Source of the DNA: Primulina eburnea
Lineage: Eukaryota; Streptophyta; Magnoliopsida; Lamiales; Gesneriaceae
Length of the DNA stretch: 64,000 nt
Direction: 5' to 3'
NCBI RefSeq assembly: GCF_022965805.1
Contig: NW_027331259.1
Coordinates: 620,001 to 684,000 of the forward strand
Shown here: piece by piece, positions 22,365 to 31,059 of the stretch
Position numbering within the stretch: position 1 is the first letter of the stretch
Layout of the letters: every line of letters starts with the position of its first letter
The notes under the pieces: model-generated
What the model saw: only the letters and a program-made list of their open reading frames with translations
The model's database searches: none
Told to the model about the DNA's origin: nothing
Position numbers and translations under genes: made by a program

Positions 22365-23441
22365 TCAAGGAGATACACTAGGTCTGATATATCCCTTGGC
22401 TAGCAGATCTTCCAACTGTGCCTTCAGTTCTTTCATTTCTATCGGTGCCATCCTATACGGAGCTCTCGAAATAGGAGTGGTACCTGGAATAAGATCAATA
22501 CTAAAATCTACCTCTCGCACTGGAGGTAATCCTGGGATCTCCTCTGGAAACACATCTGCAAACTCCCGTACTATTGGCAAGTCTGCCAATGCCGGGCTCG
22601 ATTTCTGTACATCTACAACATACACAAGGAACCCATCTGCTCCTTTCTGTAACAACTTATTTATGTCAAAGCCGAAATCAAGGGAATCCGAGATCTGGAA
22701 CCCTTTCCGTAGAATTTCCACTCTTCTGCCATTTCTGGTCTGAATCTGACAATCTTGTGGAAACAATCCACGGTGGCTCTGTACTTTGTTAACATATCAA
22801 TTCCAACAATGCAATTAAAATCATCTAACTCAAGTACTATGCAATCTAGATCAATTTCATGACCCTCAAATTGTAAGATGCAATGTCTAACCGTAGTCAC
22901 CGATATCAATCCACTTCCTAATGGAGAAGTAATCGACACGACATCCAACAATGACTCAACAGGCAAAGAATGAAATAATGCAAATCGTTCTGAAATGAAT
23001 GTATGCGATGCACCCGTATCTATCAATATATAAGCAGGATAACCGCAAAGGAAACAGTTACCTGCAATGACATCATCTGGGGCATCCTGTGCTTGCTCCT
23101 CTGTCAACGCAAACACCTGAGCCTGTTGTCGGGTCTGCTGACTCCCGGTATGACCACCTCTGGCTCGAGGCTGGGTCTGTGCAGGGGGCGGCTGAAAAGA
23201 GTGAACAGATGAAGCTTGCCTCTCAGGCTGAGTTACTGAGGCAGACGACCCTGCAGCCTGAAATCTCGATGCACCACTTCTCTGAGGACAGACCTTGGCA
23301 TAATGCCCCGGTTGCTTGCATATGTTACATCTGCCCACTACACCCTGACATTGTTCTGTGGCATGCTTACCTCCACAAGTACTGCAATATCCACTTGTCA
23401 CCTCTAAACTCTGGCCAGGACCTCTCTGTCTTGACCCGCTG
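22365..23441 (-). pseudogene. gag-pol: E2 gag C-terminus, protease and linker, truncated
   Basis: From 23441 downward on the minus strand: end of the Gag Ser-rich linker, two zinc knuckles (CSTCGGKHATEQC; CNICKQPGHYAKVC), a Gln/Pro-rich stretch, and protease with intact DTGAS near 23025. A frameshift near 22661-22680 interrupts the linker before RT, and a TGA at 22365-22367 falls in VSP-stop-GAPVLF, where related elements have Trp or Leu. The N-terminal capsid half of gag is absent: at 23442 the sequence passes into the copia LTR and never resumes on the other side. Confidence 0.88.
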
Positions 23442-25596
23442 TGTTAGAGTAGGTGCCCGTCGAGCCAAGTGTTGGCTGAGTGTTCACAATGAAACTCTAT
23501 GTATAAGCAATCTTTATTTTAATAATGTTTGAGATTATTATTATGGCACATCTTTATTTGTATACCCATGCTAGTTGCATAGATAAAGCCCTTGAATATA
23601 CAAATAGTAGAAAGAATATGAGATGCTCATATGATGAGTATCATGAAACTCATATTTGTAATACTGTATATTCTAAACGGTTCCTAGTCGATTCAGCCGC
23701 CACTAAGAAGGATATAGGCCGCTAGAGTTCGAGACTAGTATCTGCGATGTGAGTACCATGTTTTATTGGTAGGGGACATTGTGATGTCCGAACATGCAGA
23801 TAGGTGCTCCTTGTAGAGTGCACTGAACAACCCACCATAAAAGGACTTTCCAAGTGGTTCTCACTTATCGAGTTGAAATGTCCTAGTTTATGGTTGTACA
23901 GAATTAGTCCTTATGACCCGGGACAACATTGAGACTCTATGTGCTAGAATTATACTTTGACTTGTTTACCGACTCTTATGGGGTCATCAAGTGGCAAGGT
24001 TGGGTGTTCTGTCGAAACACATAGGAGTCGATGCATTGTAGTCGGGGATTCACCGCTTACCTTCGGGTATGGATATCCTATGTGTTATCATGTGTATGTA
24101 GATCGAAATCTCTGGCCAGAGTATGGTGGTAATTATGAAAGGGTTTCATAGATTACACCATCGTTGCAACTACGACATGACACATAGTATCGATTCATTG
24201 ACAACTCTCGATAAACCAATGGTTGTCGAATCGATCGGGATATATGAGTTGAAGGGACCGTACTGTACGCTAACCATAATTGAATGGTGCTTGCAGGCAC
24301 TATCATGTGATACCTAGGGAATCACGTAAGCGATGCTGCTAGGCGTTTAACTTGATTGGTTGGGTACTATCAGACTTGAGTTCTGACGTTCTTATTATCA
24401 AGGTGTTGATAAATAAGAATGGAGCAATTGGGGTATGCTCATATAAGGACATGTTTAGTCCGAATCACATAGAGATGTGAACCCACGGCTAGTTGTATCA
24501 ATGAACCATTGAGGGCCACACAAGTACTAGCTTTCTAGATCCCGTTGAGAAGTAAAAATAGTTCAATGTGTTGAACGGCTTATAAAGGAGTTTATAAGCG
24601 TGAGGAAAATTAGAAGTATGACTTCTATAAAGGAGAAATTAGTTCAATGTGTTGAACGACTTATAAATGAGTTTATAAGTGTAAAGAAAAATAGAAGTAT
24701 GACTTCTATGAGAGAAATGTAAATTTTAATTTAAGGAAGTGTTCCTAAATTAAAATTGGCCAAGTGAATAATGTAATTGAAAATTGTGATTTTCATAAAC
24801 ATTATTATGGACTAAATTAAATTAATTCAAGTGTTGAATTAATTAAACACTAGTGGGCCTAGTAGAGTACAAATAATTAAATTAATTCAAGTGTTGAATA
24901 ATTTAAATTATATTGAATCTTGAAGAGCTCAATTAAAATAATTATTTAACTAGTGGGACTTGGGTAAATTCAAGTAATGTTTAATTAGTCTCAAATATGT
25001 TTGAGATAATTAAAATTTAGTCCAAGGTTTTAATTTGATTAAAAACCATATAATATGCATGCATGGGAGGTGAAAGGTTGGGAGACTACTTTTTGTGTTT
25101 TCAAGGCATGGCATGCAACTTTTTGGAACAACTTTTCCCACAACCAAAAAAATGTCTCTCCTTCTCTCCTAGCATGAATAGTGGCCGAGTTACTATTCAC
25201 ATTTTTCTCCAAGTTTTTCTCTCAATTTTCTTCTTCAATTGTTGAGGAAAGAAATCACTTCTCTTTGAATAATCTTCTTATTTTTCTAGTGCAAAATAAG
25301 AAGGGTTCTAGCTAGTTAGTGGTGGGCTTGATTGGAAGAAAGGAGTCCAAAAGAAAGGTGAAGTTTGTAGATTGTCTACCTTCAAGAGCTAAGGTGTTTA
25401 CACATTAGTTGGAGCCACAATCAATCTTTGAGATTGATAGGTAATTTTCTCAACACCCTATGCTTGAAAGTTGAGATTTTTGTATATGCTACACTAGTAC
25501 ACATGGTGGCCGAAAATTTCCTTGCAAGAAAATTTGATTTTCGAAAATTTTGTAGCTTCCGTTGTGTTTTTCGGTCACCTTATTCGATCCCTTTCA
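23442..25596 (+). repeat. E3 5' copia LTR
   Basis: Starts TGTTAGAGTAGG, ends CTTTCA before the primer-binding site. Similar to 37780-39934 and to the solo copy 56456-58469. It holds two tandem 81-bp modules of dyads (24561-24709), inverted repeats TTAATTCAA/TTGAATTAA near 24830-24900, and a divergent 3' part with CT-rich tracts. No gene is credible within it. Confidence 0.93.
24561..24709 (+). repeat. Tandem triple-dyad module in copia LTR
   Basis: Two 81-bp units, each with three small inverted repeats in series: GTTCAA..TTGAAC, CTTATAAA..TTTATAAG and TAGAAG..CTTCTA, all with 4-5 nt centres. The 3' LTR has both units (about 38900-39050); the solo LTR at 56456 has only one (about 57574-57640). 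Confidence 0.8.
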
Positions 25597-25598
25597 AG

Positions 25599-25611
25599 TG
25601 GTATCATGAGC
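25599..25611 (+). other. Primer-binding site of E3
   Basis: TGGTATCATGAGC begins three bases after the LTR, an initiator tRNA-Met-like site with one extra T relative to the TGGTATCAGAGC of the gypsy elements. Confidence 0.8.
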
Positions 25612-25721
25612 TAAGGGTACTAGTTTTTGGATAGCATATACAAGATATTATATTGAGGGCGATTTCTAACCGATTGAGATGAAAATTTGCAACGATTCAA
25701 GGCCGAATTGGGGCGATTTTT

Positions 25722-25760
25722 GGGCAGCATGTTGCTGCCCATTTCGGGCAGCTGCCCGAA
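25722..25760 (+). promoter_or_regulatory. Palindrome pair downstream of the primer-binding site
   Basis: GGGCAGCA-TGT-TGCTGCCC (25722-25740) forms a tight 8-bp hairpin and is followed at once by the perfect 18-bp palindrome TTCGGGCAGCTGCCCGAA (25743-25760). The location ~125 nt after the primer-binding site resembles a retroviral dimer-initiation region. Confidence 0.5.
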
Positions 25761-26859
25761 CCGCCCCTTCTATTTTATTAAAAAAAAAAAAATTTTGTTG
25801 GCCGGAATCCGGCGACGGAGCTCCGGCGGCGGCGATGACGACTAGGGTTTTCAAAAGGTGTTTTGGAATATCAATGTGTCATGGGCCTTGAGTTGTTGGG
25901 CCATTGGATGGCCAACACATTTGTGATTTTAAATGGGCCAAAATGTTTTTGGTGAAAAATGAGTTTTGGGCCCTATAGTTTAAAATTACAAAAGTTGCAA
26001 ATTTTTCTCATGAAATAAATAATTTAAGTTGGACTTTAATTATTTATAGTAAATGGTGATTTACAAGAAATTCGGTTATAAATAAATTAATTTGAAAGTA
26101 GACAAAGGTGTTTGTATACTTTGTTAATTTACTTTATAATCGTGGCGGTTAGTGATTGGATCAAGATATATAATATTGGATCAATTAATTATTGTGATAA
26201 TTAATTGATGGTGTATGATATGTGATATTATGCATGAAGGATGATCAAAAGCCCAAGCCCAATTTGCTAGGTGTATGCTAGGATATTTTGTGTTGAATGA
26301 TTGTAATAATTATCAATTTAAAGTGGGCTTGGTTTATGGCCCGTTCCCACCCCCCATGAGATGTATCCCTATGTGCCATGGATATTTAATCGTAAATATT
26401 AATATAGTGGATGATCAAGATTGGAAGATGGTGGCCATGATGATTATGAAGATCGAAGACATGTAAATATTGGAAGCTTATGTAAATGTTGCATTTGCAT
26501 CCCATGCATTTCCCTAGGATTGGACCTAGGCCCGTGTTTAGCTCACACGGGCCATTAGTATTGGGGCGATTGATCATCCTTGTTTGTTTACTGTTTATAA
26601 TATATGCATGATATGTTATAAATAATGAGTATGTGCGTTATTATTATGATAATAACAAAGTTGCATGAATCCGGCAAACATACGATCAAACATGGCGAGC
26701 TTTTAAAATAAAATTAATGATGAGACCTTTCAAAATTAAAAACCCTCATTTTGAATAAGATTCAAAATTAATATCAAGCCCGAAAAGGGGAATTATAAAT
26801 TTGTTTATAATTTCCTTGTCTTCCATCGACAATGGGTGCATGATGAACGCTACCCGTAC

Positions 26860-27170
26860 TCGGGGCTCGGCTCATATTATTGGGGGGGCCCTGGGTGCCG
26901 GAAAGCTGTGACATCCATTGACATGGTGATGTGAACTACGTGGAACTCCCATGATTTCGGCTCATATTATTGAGGGAACTCATGGCGACCGTCCATTAAG
27001 GTTCAATATCGATGGGTTAGGCTTGACACGTAAAGATGAACGACGTCATATTATTGGGTCCTAATCAAACGTGAGACAAAAGTTTACGTTAAGGGTTGCA
27101 TTGTGATGCAATTGGAAACTACCTTTTAGGAATTGTGATTGGCTGATATTATTCGGGATCATAATTCGCT
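26860..27170 (+). promoter_or_regulatory. Four leader hairpins with a shared CATATTATT loop
   Basis: The motif CTCATATTATTGGG or a variant occurs at 26871, 26961, 27046 and 27144. The second is enclosed by CCATGA (26949) and TCATGG (26980); the fourth by AATTGTGAT (27131) and ATCATAATT (27158), with one G-U pair; the first by GGG and CCC. The third pairing is weaker. Confidence 0.5.
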
Positions 27171-27351
27171 AATTGGACCTTACGTACCTACTGAGGAAAG
27201 GAGTTTCCCGCTTTCACTAGAGGGTAGTGAAAGATGTCAAAACAGTGGGAGCCAATATTTATGAAGTAAAAGTCCAAACTTCATATCTTACTAAATATTT
27301 TAAAATAGTCATCAACATTTATCTGTTTTTACTTTTCAGTACAAATTGACA

Positions 27352-27965
27352 ATGTCATCGCTTCGCAATCCAATATCCGTAATACTCGACAAAAACATAT
27401 TAACTAGACCTAATTACCTCACTTGGCTAAGAAACCTAAAAATCGTCTTGAATTCGGAAAGGGTAGCATATACACTGACTGAGTCGCCCCCTGTTGAGGC
27501 TCCGACTCACTGCAATCCTGAAGAATTGCAGGCTTACAAGGAATGGTGTGACCATGACTTGATAGCCAGGTGTTATATGCTGACTTCTATGAATGATGAG
27601 CTGCAGAGGCGTTTTGAGGGTGCAAAGAGTGCTGCTGACATTCATTTGCTCCTCAAGGAGCTCTTTGGAGAGCAAACACGTCCTCTTAGGCATGCTACCG
27701 TCAAGGAGCTGATCACTTTACGCATGCAAGATGGGGCCTCGGTCCATGAGCATGGCCTAAAGGTGATCGGGCTCGTGGACAAGCTCGTTGGCATGGATCT
27801 GATCTTGCCTTCGGAGTTGACCACCGACGTGTTGCTCTTATCGCTGCCTAGCTCATTTGATCATTTTGTGGTGAACTTCAACATGAACAAGATTGAACCG
27901 ACCCTTGAGGATTTGGTAAATATGCTTGTTACGTTTGAATCCACCATCAAGAAAGAGAAGTTGGT
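27352..27965 (+). pseudogene. gag: E3 copia gag, 5' part (interrupted by E4)
   Basis: Copia-type Gag, the capsid and RNA-binding protein. ATG at 27352 begins MSSLRNPISVILDKN; a TTG six bases upstream is not needed. The LTRPNYLTWLRNLKIVLNSE and LPSSFDHFVVNFNMNK regions are typical of the plant copia Gag domain (UBN2/retrotran_gag type, from memory). The frame is open for about 205 codons to 27965, where E4 entered after KL. Removing E4 and one TTGGT restores the frame into 35148 (V-LYVGSSSGTK). Confidence 0.9.
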
Positions 27966-29227
27966 TGTAGTATCCCGATGCCTAATTTGAGTTAATTATT
28001 GGATTAATTATATTTCGGTGGGATCGGAAGGACCGAACCGGGTTCGGTTCGTCCGAATAGGGTTCGGATCGTCCGAAGAGGGTTCGGATCGTCCGAAGAC
28101 AGGTGGCTGGACACGTGGAAGAAATGCAGAGTTCGGATCGTCCGATCAGGGTTCGGATCGTCCGAAGACAGGTGTCTGGACACGTGGAAGACATGCAGGG
28201 TTCGGATCGTCCGATAAGGGTTCGGAAGGTCCGAAGGGTACAGGGTTCGGATCGTCCGAAGTGGATCGGATCGTCCGAAGAGGATCGGATCATCCGATCG
28301 TTGTCTATAAATAGAGGCGCGAGGCTTCACTTTTTACTCGCCAATTCCGAGTGTTCCAGAGCGTTTTAGTCGTTTCTGATGGGTTTCTAGTCTTTTCCCG
28401 AGGTTTAGGCACTAGCGGGGAGCTACTGGTTTTGTAGCGGAGCTGTGCTCTAGTTGGGAGCTAGCGGCATCAGTGGGCTGACTATGGACGCAGGCTTGAT
28501 TCTAGGGCTGATTGCTAGGATCTACTGATTTGAGGTACGAAAGTACTTTCCGAGATAGCAGGATTGAGTATGCTTTACTATGTGTTGCATGTTTATATGT
28601 TGCATTATTATCTGTCATATGATGCATGGTTTATTATGCGGCATTTGCATAATCATGTTGAGCCTGACTATTTTTGAGATAGCCTGTTGAGAGGGTGCTC
28701 AGCCCTCGTTTGTTGTGGATGGTTGGACCCCGTTGGCCGACGGTGGTCAGGTCACGGGTATATCCACAGGTTTATTTTGGTATGGGAGCCACCTCCTGGT
28801 GCGACGGCGCAGAGTGCTACATACCTTGACGTCATTTACCTGAGCAGTATTTCGATATACCCAGATCCTGGTATCCAGTACATTTTGCATACATGCATGT
28901 CATAGTCTTGTATACTCATGCTTTCGGTGCTGAGCGTTTTATGCTCACGTCCTCGGTTTATCTCTGTTTTGGACACCCTATTCGATGGGGCAGGTCTCAG
29001 GTTGGACGGTCCAGGAGGGAGTGGACAGGGAGCTGGCAGAGGTTGACCTGTAGTTTTTGGTATTTGTTCTTGGAATTTAGTTCGATCTGGTTGTTTAAGT
29101 ATTTTGTACTTACAGATTCGATTGGGTCGTGTTACTGTTTTTCCGCTGTTTTACCTGATTCAGTTTTAATGTTAATTTTGCATGCTTAAGTTCTGATTAG
29201 TAGGTGATTCTGGAACGGGTCACTACA
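27966..29227 (+). repeat. E4 5' LTR
   Basis: TGTAGTATCCCG to CACTACA. Contains the TTCGGATCGTCCGAA dyad array (28030-28300), a TATA box (TATAAATA at 28306-28313), then a transcribed part without credible ORFs, including GAGATAGC motifs and the GTCCTCGG...GGACACCC block shared with solo LTR C. Confidence 0.95.
28020..28313 (+). promoter_or_regulatory. TTCGGATCGTCCGAA dyad array, G-boxes and TATA box of E4
   Basis: About ten copies of the dyad TTCGGA-TCG-TCCGAA, some with one altered arm, alternate with two ~31-bp units containing GGACACGTGG (G-box core CACGTG). The array ends a few bases before CTATAAATAG. This is a strong candidate for the element's promoter-proximal enhancer. The 3' LTR carries the same array at about 33935-34220. 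Confidence 0.75.
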
Positions 29228-29231
29228 TTTA

Positions 29232-29243
29232 TGGTATCAGAGC
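29232..29243 (+). other. Primer-binding site of E4 (initiator tRNA-Met)
   Basis: TGGTATCAGAGC starts four bases after the LTR end. A leader of only about 70 bases follows before gag. Confidence 0.9.
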
Positions 29244-29313
29244 ATGCATCAAGATTTTGGGATTTAGAACTGTTCTTTTGGGTTTAATCTCTGGTAACTT
29301 TTGTAGCTAAAAG

Positions 29314-31059
29314 ATGTCTGGTTTTGACGACGATGCTAGTAGTCATGGCAGCGTTGGACGCTGGGGAGACCACGACGATCGGGAGCTTCGTCGAGAGCAT
29401 CGAGAACGTCGTCAACACCGTCGTGATGAGCCTCGGAGTTTTAGTATGCATCGGTTCTTGCAGATGGGGCCGAAACCTCTTTCGGGCGGTGAGACTCCGG
29501 ATGTTGCGGAGAACTGGCTTGAGAGGATGGAGAGCTGCTTCAAGACTTTTCAGTGCTCGGCGGAGCAGCAGATTGATACCCTTGATTTCTTGCTGGAGGG
29601 TGGTGCGCGCAAGTGGTGGAGGTCTACCTCTGCACCGATAGTTCAGCGACAGGGTCGAGTTCTTTGGGCCGATTTCCGAGCCGCTTTCATGCTGCTTTAT
29701 TTTCCGCCAGCTCTTCTGCAGACCAAGGCGATTGAGTTGATCAATCTGAAGCAGGGAAGTTTGTCTGTTGATGAGTATCAGCAGAAGTTCTTTGAGTTGC
29801 TTCCGTATGTTCCGCATGTCAGTGACAATGCTATGGCCAAGTATAACCATTTTCTTCAGGGCCTCAATCAGGAGATTTATGATCGGGTTGTTGTCTGCGA
29901 TGATCCGACATCGTATGAGAGCCTTGTGAATCGTTGTCGCCAGGCTGAGGGCAGTTTGCTGAGAGGTCGAGCCATGCAGTCTGCTCGTCCTACTAGTTCT
30001 TTAGGTCCCCGCGCCCAAGCATTTAAGAAGGCTGGATCTACTTCTTCTTCCTCTGGATCTGGAGGAGTTCACCATTTTGGGAAGAAGAGGGGCCCGTGTC
30101 AGCACTGCGGGAAGGATCATCCGACGGAGCGTTGTCGCAAGGTTGCGGGTGCTTGTTACAAGTGCGGTGAGATGGGCCACATGAAGAGAGATTGTCCACA
30201 GACGGGCGGAGGATCAGGATCTGGTTCTCAGGCTTCAGTTCATCAGAGGCCACAGCAGGGACAGTCTACTCAGGGTTCTAACCTCCGACCGCGTACTCAA
30301 GGGCAGGTCTTTGCTCTTAACCAGGATCAGGCTGCTGAGGAGAACGAGAGAGTTATCGCAGGTTTATTTTTATTATGTGGATTACCTGCTTACGTTCTCA
30401 TTGACACTGGTGCATCTCATTCATTCATATCTGCGAGATTTGCTAAGCGTCATGCATTACCTTTCACTTCTTTGGACGTTGTGGTATCTGTTTCCACACC
30501 GATGGGTCATTCGGTGCTAGCTAAACGTCTAGTTTTGGGTTGTCCTCTAGAGTTTGAGGGTAATGTTTTAACTGCTAATTTGATGATTCTTGCGATGGAG
30601 GATTTTGATTGCATTCTGGGAATAGATGTGCTGACTGTGTTTAGAGCTACTGTGGACTGTTATCAGAAGTTTGTGCAGTTTCGTCCAGTTGAGGGCGACA
30701 GTTGGTTTTTCTATGGAGAGGGAGCGCGACCCCCGATGCCTGTGGTTTCTGCTCTGAAAGCCTGTCGTGCTTTAGAGTCGGGCGGGGAAGGCTACCTTAT
30801 CTATGCTATTGATTCGTCCGCAGATAGTGTCGGTATCAGTGACATTCCAGTGGTTTGCGATTTTCCGGATGTTTTTCCCGAGGAGATTCCTGGTTTTCCT
30901 CCCGTTCGGGAAGTGGATTTCGGCATTGATTTAGTGCCAGGCACGTCACCAATCTCTAGAGCTCCTTATCGTTTAGCTCCATCGGAGATGCAAGAATTGA
31001 AACAGCAGTTGCAGGATCTTCTTGACAAGGGGTATATTCGACCCAGTGTGTCCCCGTGA
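29314..31059 (+). CDS. gag-pro: E4 Gag-protease, ended by an in-frame TGA
   Basis: 581 codons from ATG (MSGFDDDASS). Residues 1-45 are charged, 60-215 are the capsid region (WLERMESCF, GARKWW, the LLQTKAIELINLKQGSLSV block), 262-274 and 281-294 are zinc knuckles (CQHCGKDHPTERC and CYKCGEMGHMKRDC), and 355-460 is an aspartic protease with DTGAS at 364-368, which cuts the polyprotein. The tail ends RPSVSP before TGA (31057-31059), where related elements have Trp or Leu before GAPVLF. The same frame then runs on through pol, so the stop is probably a single TGG-to-TGA mutation; programmed readthrough is possible but unproven. Confidence 0.92.
   Translation: MSGFDDDASSHGSVGRWGDHDDRELRREHRERRQHRRDEPRSFSMHRFLQMGPKPLSGGETPDVAENWLERMESCFKTFQCSAEQQIDTLDFLLEGGARKWWRSTSAPIVQRQGRVLWADFRAAFMLLYFPPALLQTKAIELINLKQGSLSVDEYQQKFFELLPYVPHVSDNAMAKYNHFLQGLNQEIYDRVVVCDDPTSYESLVNRCRQAEGSLLRGRAMQSARPTSSLGPRAQAFKKAGSTSSSSGSGGVHHFGKKRGPCQHCGKDHPTERCRKVAGACYKCGEMGHMKRDCPQTGGGSGSGSQASVHQRPQQGQSTQGSNLRPRTQGQVFALNQDQAAEENERVIAGLFLLCGLPAYVLIDTGASHSFISARFAKRHALPFTSLDVVVSVSTPMGHSVLAKRLVLGCPLEFEGNVLTANLMILAMEDFDCILGIDVLTVFRATVDCYQKFVQFRPVEGDSWFFYGEGARPPMPVVSALKACRALESGGEGYLIYAIDSSADSVGISDIPVVCDFPDVFPEEIPGFPPVREVDFGIDLVPGTSPISRAPYRLAPSEMQELKQQLQDLLDKGYIRPSVSP

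Larger units (their letters stand above)
25612..27351 (+). other. E3 long untranslated leader (about 1.74 kb)
   Basis: No coding region with support lies between the primer-binding site and gag. It contains a palindrome pair (25722-25760), an A-run (about 25780-25792), a GC-rich CGGCG patch (about 25801-25835), AT-rich sequence, and four CATATTATT hairpins (26870-27166). An unusually long structured leader suggests RNA packaging or translational functions, which is inference. Confidence 0.7.

Noticed and set aside
26275..26577. Short ORFs in the copia leader
   Set aside because: Sixty-odd codons on both strands, no motif, no conservation that I can judge; the region looks like structured leader RNA.
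27346..27351. TTG as start of copia gag
   Set aside because: An ATG two codons later gives a normal start; nothing supports TTG initiation here.
28004..28369. Several overlapping ORFs on both strands rich in Ser-Asp-Arg-Pro or Arg-Thr-Ile-Arg-Thr
   Set aside because: These are readings of the TTCGGATCGTCCGAA dyads in the E4 LTR, repeated at 33919-34245; not coding.
29284..29850. 188-codon minus-strand ORF
   Set aside because: Antisense shadow of the E4 gag frame, which has clear zinc knuckles and a protease.
31057..31059. Selenocysteine or programmed readthrough at the E4 TGA as a firm call
   Set aside because: One TGG-to-TGA change explains it; no readthrough signal is evident. Kept only as a finding to test.
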